Shown here piece by piece: positions 42,616 to 54,310 of a stretch of 64,000 nucleotides of DNA. Under the pieces are notes generated by a model that was not told the origin of the DNA, did no database searches, and saw only the letters and a list, made by a program, of their open reading frames with translations. Position 1 is the first letter of the stretch. Each line of letters begins with the position of its first letter. The stretch covers positions 558,001-622,000 of the forward strand of contig QNQO01000225.1 in NCBI GenBank assembly GCA_003290165.1, written 5' to 3'. This stretch comes from Berberis thunbergii. Taxonomy: Eukaryota; Streptophyta; Magnoliopsida; Ranunculales; Berberidaceae. A program made the translations under genes and the position numbers.

Positions 42616-44275
42616 ATGGTAACAAGGTCTAAAAATGGTATCTATAAACCTAAAGTGTATATGGCATCTGCTGAACCATTGAGTTTGAATGAAGCTCTGA
42701 ACACACCTCATTGGTGTGAGGCTATGCAAGCTGAATATCTAGCATTGGTCAGAAATAACACATGGTCACTGGTAGACCTTCCATCCCATAGATCAGTCAT
42801 TGGCTGTAAATGGATATTCAAAGTGAAGGAGAATTCTGATGGCACTGTCCATAAGTATAAAGCTCGCTTAGTGGCTCGAGGTTTTCAACAGGTAGAAGGT
42901 TTTGATTTTGATGAAACTTTCAGTCCGGTGGTTAAACCACCTACCATTAGAGTGGTTCTCTCAGCGGCTCTCACATTTGGGTGGAAAGTTGTTCAGTTAG
43001 ATGTTAACAATGCTTTCTTAAATGGTGACTTGTTAGAGGAGGTCTACATGATGCAACCTCCTGGATTTGTTGATCCATCACGACCCAGAGCTGTGTGCAA
43101 ACTTGTCAAGGCGTTATATGGTTTGAAGCAAGCGCCTCGAGCATGGTTTGATAAACTTCAACATACTCTATTTCAGTTCGGCTTTATTTCTGCTAAGTCA
43201 GATTCTTCTCTCTTTATTAGACATGGTCCTTCTCCCATTTTTCTTTTGGTCTATGTGGATGATATCCTAGTTACTGGTGCAAACTCTTCTGATGTAACTC
43301 AGTTAATTCAACAGCTTAATGCTCAGTTTTCATTGAAGGATCTCGACCTTGTTAATTACTTTCTTGGCATCCAAGTTCACCACTTTGATAATGGAATGTT
43401 TCTATCTCAGACAAAGTATATTCATGATCTTCTCTGTCGTGCTAAGATGCAGTTTGCAAAAGGTTTGCCTACACCCATGAGTGGTGGTGAGAAGTTGTTT
43501 GCCAAGGGCAGTGATCCTGTTCAAGATGTACACTTGTATAGAAGTATTGTAGGTGCATTGCAATATGTAACTATCACAAGACCAGAACTGGCTTATTCTG
43601 TAAATCGAGTGTGTCAGTTCATGCAAGCTCCTCTGGAATCTCATTGGCGAGTAGTAAAAAGGATTTTGAGGTATCTTCAAGCCACTTCTAATTTTGGTCT
43701 TCAACTTACTCCTACTCCCTCGTTTAAATTGACTGGGTTTTGTGATGCTGATTGGGCATCTGATCCCAATGATAGGCGGTATACCTCAGGGTATTGTGTT
43801 TACTTAGGCAATAATCTCATATCCTGGTCTTCAAAGAAACAAAGTGTTATCTCCAGGAGCAGTACTGAGGCAGAGTATAGAAGTTTGGCCTCAGTTACAG
43901 CAGAGCTTTCATGGCTTCATTCCCTATTCTCTGAGCTGAAGCTTCCTTGTACGCCTCCTACAGTTTGGTGTGATAATAAAAGCACAGTCTTATTGAGTGC
44001 TAATCCAGTTCTTCATGCCAGAACAAAACACATTGAGTTGGATATATTCTTTGTACGTGAGAAAGTTGCTCGTAAATTACTTCATGTTCTTCATATTTCT
44101 GCTTAAGATCAGATTGCTGATATTTTAACCAAAGCGCTTGGCGTTTCTAGATTTCTGCTTCTGCGTGCCAAACTGGGTGTTGTTGATCGCTCCACATTCA
44201 GTTTGAGGGGGGATGTTAATGTAAACAATCACAGACAGCTAATACCAACAGCATCACAGACAGAAACTGTTAGCT
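42616..44275 (+). pseudogene. Copia 1 polyprotein, part 2: reverse transcriptase and RNase H
   Basis: This is the same frame as part 1. RT blocks are GCKWIFKVKENSDGTVHKYK, FDETFSPVVKPPTIRVVLS, QLDVNNAFLNGDLLEEVYM, CKLVKALYGLKQAPRAWF and YVDDILVTG, with the catalytic Asp pair at about residues 215-216 of the 496-codon piece from 42616. RNase H shows FCDADWASDPNDRRYTSGYC (about 375) and SSTEAEYRSL (about 415). A TAA at 44104 interrupts just before DQIADILTKALG, the conserved C-terminal motif, and the frame then closes inside the 3' LTR at about 44275. Both stops look like single-base changes in an otherwise intact gene. Confidence 0.92.
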
Positions 44276-44456
44276 AGTTTGTTAGCTAGTCAATACTCTG
44301 TTTGTTAGCTAGTCAATACTCTGTTAGCTAGTTTGTTAAATAGTTTGTTAGTTTGTTAATCAGAAGGCTATATATATAAGTGCCTCTTCATGTACACTGA
44401 TATAATACAATGATATAGAGAATTGTTCAGAATCATTTCTACTTCATATCATAACA
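44214..44456 (+). repeat. 3' LTR of Copia 1
   Basis: A 243-bp copy that reads the same as the 5' LTR, preceded by the polypurine tract TTTGAGGGGGGA. Confidence 0.93.
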
Positions 44457-46198
44457 ATGACACATTTTTTAAAGAGATGTGGGATATTACAAATATACAA
44501 ATCGATCATGTCAACAAATAATTGCTCGAAAAACTCGTGTAGGTCATCGAGGGAATCAAAGGTTGTGACACTGATGATTTTTTCAATGACATAGAAATTG
44601 AAACATTGTAACCTTTAGACTGATCTCTTGATTATTTCTTCAATAACCTGAAGTGCTACTTCTAGTGGAGCTATCACGCCTCCTTTATGAAGGTACAAGG
44701 AATTTCCTGTAAAACTAGTGAGACTTGAAGGTTGTACATACCCACAAATCTTTTGAAAGCATTAATCTTTTTTCTTCGTAGTTGTTCTCAGGAAGGTTGC
44801 TGCTTTTATCAATCAAATAAATTAGATCGAAGCATTCATTTAATGCACTCGTTAGAGAGCTGGTGCAAGATGGTATCATAACCTCTAACAATCTTACAAG
44901 TTTTACCATTGAAAACTCAATGCTCTATATTGAGATTCAGACCAATTTGTATTTGTTTCCTCAGCTGCGAAAATTTCTGGTGGTTTCTTCATACATTTCC
45001 TGGTGAAGTCATCCATATCATACACAGTAATCTTCAGTTCCAGTCAATGAGGTTTTTGTGTCCACTCCAAAATATTTCACATCTGAAATGTTCTACCCAG
45101 CCACAAAGACAAAATTTGTAACTAGTTCAAACCCTTCAGCAATTTTTGTCAATGTAGATGTCATGAGTGTTTCCCTTAAACTAAAGGAATGGAAATAAAA
45201 TGTGTTGAGTAAAGTCCATGGGAGGGGGGGGGGGGGGGGGGGGGGGTACAGGTTTCGTCGTTTTGATAAATCGGCCCTTGACACCATTCTCTTGGAGAGT
45301 CGTCATATTCCATATACCCACGGTTGATGAGACGAATCATTGTGAATCATCAAAAGCCAATGGCCAAAACGCAAACTATGATTGTCAGAATTTGTATCCC
45401 CAACAGCATTTGCAACCCCATCCAGACTTACAGCTTCTATTGCAAAGTTTGGTCTTGGTAACAACGATGGTTCCTACCACAGCCTAGTGCACAGAATGTA
45501 CAAATTACCTATTGTGGCACAATATGTGACTAAACCAAGCACACCTTGAGGGTTACAAGTGTAGCCAAACGACTCTTAACTGATTCCACATTTCATTTGT
45601 GGTCCGGGGTAGCCTTTCAGACCAAAAGTGAGTATATTTATACCATTGAGATTGCACTTTCCCTTAACGACGGAGAAGCACATAGTCCACATTATTAAGA
45701 GCATTACAAACATTAAGAACAAAACCACCAGGTGCTCAAATACAAATGAGAAAATTGCACCAGTGAACATTTGTGCAAGGACAATGAACTGGACAGTTAC
45801 AACTAAAATGTTCAAAGAAGTCATGTTTTTATGCTGTCAGAACCTTTTTCAACACCAATTGAAGGCATGAGAAATCCCATGGAAATGCATATTAGGACTT
45901 TACCAGTACCAGTAAACTTACAAAACTGGCCTTCTGCACTAACCATTATGGTAGTTCTGTTAGAGGGGTAGGTCACAGCTAGTGAAGACGTAGTGTCAGG
46001 GAATTGAGTGTGAACCACTCGCATGGTTTCCATGGTTTCTTACGATGATATGGATTTGAAATGTCGATGAATATGCACGTCAGACATACCAATGTGATAG
46101 CTGAAATTAATGCCAAGAGCCGCTGCATTGCCTGGGGGATCATACTGCATAAGATCGAGGGTCGTGTGATTCACCGAGACACAATTGTGGCTCTCCAT
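44457..46198 (-). pseudogene. Decayed copy of the 689-codon membrane-protein gene
   Basis: Read on the minus strand in several frames, it begins MESHNCVSVNHTTLDLMQYD at 46198, goes on with YPSNRTTIMVSAEGQFCKF and CISMGFLMPSIGVEKG (about 45965-45850), SLNILVVTVQFIVLAQMFTG and LFLMFVMLLIMWTMCF (about 45820-45665), and, near the 3' end, LVRLLEVMIPSCTSSLTSAL and EKRLMLSKDLWVCTTFKSH (about 44900-44715). Each piece matches the intact gene at 60205-58136 in order. Many frameshifts and deletions disrupt it. A G run of about 24 lies at 45223-45246. Copia 1 cut off the last part, now at 39055-39165. Confidence 0.9.
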
Positions 46199-46838
46199 GC
46201 TTTCAAAAGTTTGTGGCTTAGTCCCAACATACATTTTTTTTTGTTCTATTAAGACTAGGGAATAAAAATTTACCTTTAGGACATAAAAGAAAAAAGAAGA
46301 TTGAATTAAAAGAAGAATATGTTATTCCAGACCCTGTTACTAGCAATTTATTGATGTAACTCTGTTCGATGAAACCATAATTCTTAAATCACCTTGTCAA
46401 CAATCAATATATAAGTATATATAACGGATTTGATGAAACAAAAATTCTCTTTTTACATGTTGTTTATTGCTTAATCAACTAGGGTACTCCATGGAATATC
46501 ACTTTTATCTTTTTTATGGTCAGGCAATCTTCAGTGACAAGGAAGCTTGAGCTTTAAATTCTGGCCCAAAATCTGTACTGGGAAACACATTGTACAAGCC
46601 CGGGCCAGCGTTCTTGGATTGATGATGCAGAAACCTGTCTCAGATATTTACCAGGTAATTAATTACTTAACTTTTCATTCATTTTTATTATATTTATTCA
46701 TTTTCTCAAATACTAATCTTTAATATGTAATTTTTTTCCTTATTTTTATCGTCAAATAAAATAAGCAAGAAGGAAGGTTTAATTGATTCTCTATAAGAAC
46801 AGCTATGAAGGGATTAAGAAATCTATGCCTTTTGTGAT
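46199..46838. other. Upstream flank of the pseudogene, no gene seen
   Basis: No recognised coding or RNA gene. Confidence 0.35.
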
Positions 46839-47290
46839 TGGACTATATATTCTTTGGATATTCTAGGATTTGAGGCTTACAACTAATGTTGGAGATGTTT
46901 TATCATTATAATTTCTTAGCAGCCTCGACTCGATGACAACCATCAACTTGACGCATAGATTTGTATTGAGTGCCGGAGGAAAACGTACAATGGATAAAAT
47001 TATTCCTCTTGAACAATTATATATAGAAGACATAACAGATCCTAATCAATATGATAACAACTTTTTGGAATATTAAGCTCACTCCAATTATTCATGGGCC
47101 TAAATTGTCCATGTACTTATCCATGGTAATACTGTGTGAATTTACGGTGTTGTTGCATCGTTGGTATCCACCAATGTATGTTGTAGTCCCACGACCTTGC
47201 TCTAGCTTCTACTTGATATATGATTGGATTCTCCATCTCTACAAGTTCGAACTTTTAAAGAATTGACAATTTATCACATACTACTTAGGA
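46839..47290. repeat. Relic segment also present at 54765-55060
   Basis: TTGGATATTCT, TATCATTATAATTT and the GCAGC.TC.ACT...GACA-type segments occur in the same order at 54770-54900. This suggests an old segmental duplication or a shared unrecognised element. An open frame at 47051-47266 (71 codons) has no recognised domain. Confidence 0.4.
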
Positions 47291-47624
47291 AGGAATAGAG
47301 TAAGAAGAAACTGATAGTTACCATTTATTGTTTTTAACTCGAGAATCTATTATTGTTCCCACAGACTATTTCTAATGTTTTACTATGAATCTTATATTAT
47401 TCCATGATGATAAGGCATAAACTACATTGTGAAGTTTGTATTAAGCAGAAGTGCCAAGCATTTCATTCAATAAGTGCATGTAAACTCAATGCCTAGTTGA
47501 CCATGTATAATGGTGTTGGTTAGTGGTGACAACTTTGAGCTGGAACCATATCTCTTATGTTTCTGTTGATATGCAACTTCCTGAACACATATCTATGATT
47601 TATGAGGCAATGCATCAGTTCTAG

Positions 47625-47822
47625 GTGTTGCCAGTATCACATCAGTCTGTCTGGCATGCATATTCCCTGACATTTTGCATCAATAGCCTTTTCAAGAGCC
47701 AAGGTTCACATGTGACTTCTTTGCATTCAACACCCTTACACCGAGTCTTGTTTTCACTAGCTGCAACATGTCTCTCAAACCGAAATACCTCAATGCTTAG
47801 CGTGGAAGGCCAAAATTAACAT
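47625..47822 (+). pseudogene. Small plus-strand fragment of the membrane-protein family
   Basis: Translation gives LFSLAATCLSNRNTSMLSVE followed by GQ, which parallels LVSLAARYPSDRTTLMLSAE followed by DQ at residues 70-91 of the intact protein. Upstream HSTPLHR parallels LNSITLS. It is in the opposite orientation to the other two copies. This is a short match, so it is tentative. Confidence 0.5.
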
Positions 47823-48311
47823 ATTTGTTATTTAGTCATGACAAACCAGTTGGATCAAGTTTCATCGAGACACAGTGGCTAGCTTCACTTCTATTCTATT
47901 AATAAGAAATTACCCTCCAACGGAGCCTTCACTTCTATTATATTAATAAGAAATTAGTAGTGATAGCTTCACAGTTCCACTGCAGTGACCGACTTTAAAT
48001 TTAACGGGAAGGAATTGACTGAACGAATATTAATAGCCAAGGCCAGCAAATCAACAGCAATGAAGAGGATAACATTTTAGTCAAATTTTAAAATGCCTTT
48101 CAGTTCGGTTTGGTGTTATGACCCTGTTTGGTTATCTAGAAAAACTAGTTAACTACTTCAGCTCCTATTTCTTCTTTCTTTTTGTAATATTTTCAATGGC
48201 AAATTTTCCTTGGAATCGAACACACCGTTTCTTACTTTGTCAATCTCTCTTTAGTTCCTTACATTCTAGTCTACTGATACTTTGAAAGTAATGAATGGTG
48301 GATTGTAATAT
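47823..48311. other. Intergenic, no gene seen
   Basis: Contains a short direct repeat, CTTCACTTCTATTMTATTAATAAG, near 47883 and 47928 (about 24 bp). Nothing coding was recognised. Confidence 0.35.
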
Positions 48312-48366
48312 TTCAAAAGTGATACTGTTTTTAGAGTTGTTACAAAAGTGCCAATTTGATGTAGTG
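48312..48366. mobile_element. Right terminus of the CACTA MITE family
   Basis: AAAAGTGATACTGTTTTTAG, then GTTGTTACAAAAGTGCCAAT and TTGATGTAGTG match the right end of the element at 31712-32024. The left half is missing, so this is a truncated copy. Confidence 0.65.
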
Positions 48367-48664
48367 AACGTATGCTTTGAAATAAGGCCAACTTAAATAA
48401 TATTACTAATTAAATAAATTTAATTCCCAATTACATCATTTTGTGTCAAACATAATATTCTGCATGATGTTTATCCAGGTATCAAAGGATATGAGAGTCT
48501 GACCACTAATGTTTATATCTAAGTTATGCATTTTTCATGGATATGAGAGTTTGACTACCGATGTTTACATCTAAGTTATACATTTTTTCATGGTATGGAT
48601 CGTGGATTAGTTCAAACCAACCAATTAATAATAACAATGATGATGTGATAATAACAAATACAAT

Positions 48665-49058
48665 TGTAAGAATTATGGGATTTTGTTTCCATATTTATGG
48701 ATTTTGTTCTCATAATTCTTTCCCTCTTTTCATTCCCTAGAATCCTCCTTATTTCCTCATTATTCTTCCTCCTTATTTTACTCAATTTCCTCCTTGATTG
48801 TATTCTTTGTGTATAAGTAGGATTCAATGTATAAACCATATTTATGGATTTTGTTCTCATATTTCTTTCCCTCTTTTCATTCCCTAGAATCTTTCTTATT
48901 TCCTCATTATTCTTCCTCCTTATTTTCCTCATTATTTTCTTCAATTTCCTCCTTGATTGTATTCTTTGTGTATAAATAGGATTCAATGTAAGCTTGAAGA
49001 AATCACATTTAATATAATAATACTCTTTCAATTGCGTTCTTAACTTGTGTTCTTGATG
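48665..49058 (+). repeat. 5' LTR of Copia 2 with an internal tandem duplication
   Basis: A block of about 150 bp starting CCATATTTATGGATTTTGTT and ending GGATTCAATGTA occurs twice in a row (about 48688-48834 and 48837-48990). The 3' LTR has it once. Each copy carries a TATA-like GTGTATAARTAGGATTC, so this LTR has two candidate starts. Confidence 0.8.
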
Positions 49059-49253
49059 TGGTATCAGAGCCTCCTTTGATTTCTTCTTCATCATAGGAAT
49101 CCAAGTTTGGTTTCGTGTTCTCGGTTATTGTTTTTGATCATATTATACCGCTTATTTCGCTGCGATAGTTCTTTCTTAGTTTTATATCACTATGACTGAT
49201 TCAAAAATAGTGGTGAGGATTTTCTAATAGGGAAGACTGAACTTACTACTCTT

Positions 49254-50731
49254 GTGGTGGATACATGCTTCAAAATCCATGGATATCTGAATTGGCACCC
49301 AAAGGGCAAGAAGGTGTCCCAGGTATCCAGTTCTAAGGTGTATGACTCTAATCCGAAAGGGAATCTAACCACAACTACCAAATTTGCTGCCAAGTCAGGT
49401 ACGTCTAACCCTGCTAGTAAGTTTTTATCTTTTACTAGAAATAGTGATTGGATAATTGACTCTGGTGCAACGGATCATATGACTTGTGATCGCTATAGGT
49501 TTAGTTATTTATCTTCTAAGTGTTACAAAACTACCATTACTAATATCAATGGTGTATCATCTCTAATTGTTGGAGCTGGTACAGTCCATTTATCTCCTAC
49601 ATTAACTATCAAATATGTATTGTTTGTTTCCTCTCTAAATTGCAACATTCCCTCCATTAATCAGTTAACCAAGTCTCATAATTGTGTTGCTCTATTTTTT
49701 TTTTCTTCTACTATTTGGGTTTTTCAAAACATTCATAGCAAGGAGAAGATTGACAGTGGTAAACAAAGTGATGGATTGTACTATCTGGAGGATAAGTTCC
49801 AACTATCCAACTATGTAACTGAGAAGGGCAAGCTCACTTGGTAAATGAAAACTTGGTTGATAAGAAAAAAGAAGATATTTGGTTATGGCATAGAAGACTA
49901 GGACATCCCACATTTAGTTATCTTAGGAGATTGTTTTCATCTTTATTCAGTGTGTGTAGTGTTTTAGATTTTATTTGTGAAACTTGACTCATGGCAAAAA
50001 GCCACCGTACTATTTTTCATTCAAGTGATAAAAAAAATAGCTCTTCATTTTCATTAGTACATTCAGATGTTTGGGGTCTGTCACCACTTTCTACTCATAA
50101 TGGGATGAAGTGGTTCGTTACATTTGTGGATGATTGTACTAGGATGACATGGGTTTACCAATTGAAACACAAGAGTGATCTTTGCACAGTTTTTGTCAGA
50201 TGGTGGTTAAACAATTTGGTACGTATTCCAATAAAAGTCTTTCGCTCTGATAATGGGGTGAATATTTCAAACAAGAATTGACGGAGTTCATGCATTAAAT
50301 GGGTGTTATTCATCAAACAACCTGCCCTTCCTCTCATCAACAAAATGGTATCGCAGAACAGAAATAGGCATTTATTGGAAGTCACTCGGTCTCTATTAAT
50401 TGGTGGTCATGTCTCGTCTCATTTGTGGGGCGAGGCTTTGAATTCGGCAGTCTACTTGATAAATCACACACCTTCTAGTGCCCTGGATTTTAGAAGACTG
50501 TTGGATGCTCTTTCTGATCACTGTACTCTTCCTTCAGTTGTTCTTTTAGCTCCTCGATTTTTTGGGTGTGTAGTCTATGTTCACTTACATCCACATCAAT
50601 GTACTAAGCTTGATTCTCGAGCCTTGAAGTGTGTGTTTGTTGGGTATGGAATGAATAAGAAAGACTATCGGTGTTATATATCATCCTTCTTCGAGAAAGT
50701 TTTATGTTTCCATGGATGTTGTCTTTCATGA
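49254..50731 (+). pseudogene. Copia 2 protease and integrase, decayed
   Basis: The frame at 49254 opens in the tail of gag (FKIHGYLNWHPKGKK); no capsid core is left before it. The protease motif is SDWIIDSGATDHMTC at about 49443. The frame breaks near 49844. The pre-integrase region (DIWLWHRRLGHPTFSYL) is at about 49880-49925, and integrase at 49991-50281 with VHSDVWGLSPLSTHNGMKWF and then FRSDNG, and from 50303 QPALPLINKMVSQNRNRHLL in place of the QQNG.AERK motif. VFVGYGMNKKDYRCY at 50635 is the conserved copia segment after integrase. Not functional. Confidence 0.85.
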
Positions 50732-51153
50732 GAAAAAAACTCTTGTACACACCACCGACTATTGATTCATCACTTCAAAGGGAGAATCGAGATGAAGTGC
50801 TTTATCATGAAGACTTGGATTTTTTTCCCTTTGAATTCGGATTTTCCCAATAACCAAACAACCAGCGAAATCCATCCTTTGGTGGCCGAAAATAGCTCAA
50901 CACCTACAATTGCTAAAGCAAATCCACTCAATGATAGAACATCGTCTCCTAACACTTCACCAAACCACTGAGTCAATCTTCTTCTTAAAATCCATTAGAG
51001 GTACTTTCTAATTATACTTTTGTTGATGATAGTATTGATCTTGAGCCTCAATCGTCCCAATATCACCTTCCACCCCGTTCTAACTGTGACATACCACCTA
51101 TTAGATATGAACCTGATCCTAAAACCAAAGTTAGATATCCCATTAGTAATCAC

Positions 51154-52743
51154 GTGTCTTCCCAAAAGTTATCAAAGTCATATGCATCTTATGTACTGCA
51201 ATTATCATCTGTCTCTATTCCTAGTAAAATGCAGGAAGCTTTAGCAGATACTAGATGGACCAAAGCTATGGTAGAAGAAATGGAAGCACTTGAAAGAAAT
51301 GCTAGTTGGGAACTTGTGCCTTTACCTAAAGGAAAAAAAAACTGTGGGATGTAGATGGGTATTTGCTATCAAGCACAAGGCAGATGGAACTGTTGACAGA
51401 TACAAAGCTCGACTAGTTGCAAAAGGGTATACATAGTCTTATGGGGTTGATTATCAAGAGACTTTTGCACCAGTTGCCAAACTTAATACGGTGAGAGTGC
51501 TTTTGTCATTGGCAGTTAATCAAGTTTGCCCACTTTTGCAGTTCGATTTAAAAAATGCTTTCTTGCATGGAGATCTTGTTGAAGTAGTGTATATGGATCC
51601 TCCTTCAGGTATAGCAAAGTACTCAGATACAATGATGGTTTGTAAACTCAGTAAGGCTTTGTATGGGTTGAAGCAATCTCCAAGAGCTTGGTTTGGTAAA
51701 TTTACCAAGTCAATGAAGAATTTCGGCTATAAAAAAAACAACATTGATCATACTTTGTTCGTAAAGCATGGGAAGGGTAAAATTACTGCTTTAATTATCT
51801 ATGTTGATGATATGGTGGTGACAGGTGACGATCATGATGGGATTGATATGTTACGACACTTGGCCTCAGAATTCAAGATGAAACAGCTCGGTGACTTGAA
51901 ATACTTTCTTGGGATTGAAGTAGCTTGATCGAAACATGGCATTTTCTTATCTCAACGGAAATACATTCTTGATCTATTAACTGAAACATGGATGCTTGGA
52001 TGTAAGCTTGTTGATACTTGTATTGAGCATAATCACAAGCTATTTCATTGTTTGGATGCACCTTCTACTGATAAAGGGAAATACCAACGGCTTGTGGGGA
52101 GATTAATTTATTTTTCTCATACCAGGCCAGATATTGCTTATGCGATTTGTGTAGTGACTAGTGAGTCATATGCATGATCCTCGTAAATCTCACATGGATG
52201 CTGTGGAACGCATATTGAGGTATTTGAAGTCTATTCCGGGTAAGGGGTTACTATTCACCAAACATAATCACCTGAAGGTAGAAGGCTATACTGGTGCAGA
52301 TTGGGCATGTTCAGCAGACGATAGAAGATCTACTTCAGGGTACTTCACATTTGTAGGGGGAACCTTGTGACTTGGAGAACTAAAAAGCAATCGGTAGTAG
52401 CAAGATCTAGCGCAGAAGCTGAGTACAGAGGAATGACTTTTGGGGTATGTGAGTTACTTTGGTTGAGAAACTTGTTGCCGCCGCCAAAGATGCAGTGAAT
52501 ATGTACTGTGATAATACATCAGCTATTGAGACTGCTCATAATTCGGTTCAACATGATCGGACAAAACACGTAGAGGTTGATAAACACTTCATCAAAGAGA
52601 GACTTGAAACGGGAATTATTATCTTTCCATTTGTGAAGTCCGAAAATCAACTAGCTGATGTCCTTACTAAAGTTGTAGCTAGCAAGGCGTTTGACGACTC
52701 TTTAGACAAGTTAGGCATGTGTGATATCCATGCTCCAATTTGA
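51154..52743 (+). pseudogene. Copia 2 reverse transcriptase and RNase H, decayed
   Basis: WTKAMVEEMEALERNASWEL begins RT (about 51256-51320). A frameshift in an A run at about 51335 separates it from GCRWVFAIKHKADGTVDRYK (51345-51405). The open piece at 51491-51928 holds LQFDLKNAFLHGDLVEVVYM, CKLSKALYGLKQSPRAWF and YVDDMVVTGDDHDG, with the Asp pair kept. Further stops follow. RNase H appears as GADWACSADDRRSTSGYF (about 52296) and ARSSAEAEYRGM, then CDNTSAIE (about 52507) and ENQLADVLTKVV near the end. The copy is inactive. Confidence 0.87.
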
Positions 52744-52750
52744 GGGCGAG

Positions 52751-53025
52751 TGTTAGAATTATGGGATTTTGTTTCCATATTTATGGATTATGTTCTCATA
52801 TTTCTTTCCCTTTTTTCATTCACTAGAGACCTCTTTATTTCCTCATTATTCTTCCTCCTTATTTTCCTTATTATTTTCCTCCTTAATTTCCTCATTGATT
52901 GTATTCTTTGTGTATAAATATGATTCAATTAAAGCTTAATGAAATAACATCCAATATAAGAATACTCTTTAAATTGTGTTCTTAACTTGTGTTCTTGACA
53001 TTGTTTTTAACTTGTGTTCTTGACA
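52751..53025 (+). repeat. 3' LTR of Copia 2
   Basis: It starts TGTTAGAATTATGGG and ends GTGTTCTTGACA. The last 25 bp (TTAACTTGTGTTCTTGACA) are duplicated, so the end is either 53000 or 53025. Confidence 0.8.
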
Positions 53026-53240
53026 CTAATAACAACAATAATAAATGTAACTTGTATTAGGCAGTGGTAGAGTTCGTGGTGATCAGGGTGATAGTGGTGG
53101 AGTGAGTTTAGATAGGTGATTAGGGAATGGTTGCATCGAGATTAGTTTTTACATAAATATTGTTCTCGAATTCGAACAGACTTTTCATTCGATACTCAAA
53201 CATGTAGTTTCCTCAAACACAAATAGAAATGATTCTTTGA

Positions 53241-53654
53241 GGGCGTGTTTGGTTACTCAATGAAATGGGTTTAACCATTGTAATGGTAATGACCATTACT
53301 ATGGTTTAAGCCATTCATTTGTTTGGTTGGGTATAAAATGACGTAATGGGAATGACCATTTCAAATTTCATTTTAATGGGCATTCCTTTTCAAAACCCTA
53401 TGAATGCCCGTTATAATGGTCAATACTCCATATTTCTTACTTGTCCTCTTTACCTAACATAAATGTCTCCTTACCCGCCATAGATCCAAAATCCGTGGGT
53501 GATAATTGACGGCATAAAAGTAAATACACAAATCATTCTCAATCCCATTCCCATTCCCATTCCCATTCCCATTCCCATTTTCATTTTCATTGCATCGAAT
53601 AACCAAACATAGTAATATCCACATTCCCATACTATTGAGTAACCAAACATGGCC
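53241..53654. mobile_element. MITE with GTGTTTGGTTACTCAAT ends, 414 bp
   Basis: The left end GGGCGTGTTTGGTTACTCAA and right end TTGAGTAACCAAACATGGCC are inverse repeats. Inner arms (GGTAATGACCATTACTATGG and variants) also pair with each other. A hexanucleotide run of ATTCCC (five to six copies, about 53542-53577) lies inside. No exact duplication was found. Confidence 0.7.
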
Positions 53655-53689
53655 TTAGGGTAGGCATCAAAATTGGGTCTAAGGTTGTC

Positions 53690-54310
53690 AATCAAGGACG
53701 CATGGACACAGACATGCACGTCATGTCAGAATCGGACAAGACACGCCGACTCGAAAATTTTCCAAAAACTAGGACTCGAGGTCACGTCGACATATCATAC
53801 TATCTTTTTATAAGTCATATAAACATAAATAATAATCTAATGAAGTGGCTTCCTAGATTGTTTTCATCTTTGTTGCAAGTAGAAAAAAACACAAAGAAGA
53901 AAAAACGTAGAAAAGAAGAGGTGCCAAGGTTGAAAAGAAGATGATATTCTATTGTAAGAAAAAATAATAATAGAGAAAAAATATAATAGAGAAGAAGTAT
54001 AGGAGAAAAAAAAACAAATGAGAGATGAAGAAGCATAGACTGAAAGAATCATTCACTTCAGATAAATCAACAACTATTAAATTAAGAGATTATTTGCACA
54101 CATCTAAAAGTAAAAGATGAAACGAAGTCGGTAGCCGAGTCTTGATTGTGTCCTGACCGAATTTATTGTGTATTAGAGGTGTGTCCGACACATTGACCAT
54201 ATTGATCATGTGTCACTTGCCGACACGTTGACTACGTGTCCAACGCTTGTTGATGTCGACTACGTGTCGGACACGGATACGGCAAATTTTTCGAAGAGTT
54301 TGTGCTTCCT
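53690..54310. repeat. GACACG-rich dispersed repeat
   Basis: GGACACAGAC, TCGGACAAGACACGCCGACT and, inverted at the other end, GTGTCCGACAC and CTACGTGTCGGACACGGATAC frame an AT-rich centre. The GTGTCGGACAC motifs are partly palindromic. It resembles a plant MITE class of low sequence complexity. The ends are not defined. Confidence 0.45.

Larger units (their letters stand above)
39166..44456 (+). mobile_element. Copia 1: full-length Ty1/copia element, 5.3 kb
   Basis: Two 243-bp LTRs (39166-39408 and 44214-44456) read identically by eye, with TGTTAATG ... CATAACA ends. The 5-bp target duplication ATGAC is intact (39161-39165 and 44457-44461). The primer site TGGTATCAGAGC (39409) pairs with initiator tRNA-Met, and the polypurine tract is TTTGAGGGGGGA (about 44202-44213). 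One long polyprotein frame fills the interior but has two in-frame stops. Identical LTRs mean a very recent insertion. It sits inside a pseudogene of a host membrane-protein gene. Confidence 0.95.
48665..53025 (+). mobile_element. Copia 2: older, degenerate Ty1/copia element
   Basis: The 5' LTR is 48665-49058 and the 3' LTR 52751-53025. The primer site TGGTATCAGAGCCTC at 49059 pairs with initiator tRNA-Met, and the polypurine tract is TTTGAGGGCGAG before 52751. The interior follows gag-protease-integrase-RT-RNase H order but has many stops and frameshifts, and the gag core is missing. The LTRs differ from each other by substitutions and by a long internal duplication in the 5' copy. No exact target duplication could be placed. 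The left flank ends ACAAT and the right flank has ACAAT only 10 bp away. Confidence 0.88.

Noticed and set aside
47051..47266. 71-codon plus-strand frame, partly hydrophobic
   Set aside because: No homologue or motif recognised, poor start context, and it lies in a relic block that is frameshifted in the partner at 54765-55060.
53815..54052. Minus-strand Ser/Phe/Leu-rich frames resembling membrane segments
   Set aside because: They arise from A/G-rich simple sequence on the plus strand within a dispersed repeat.
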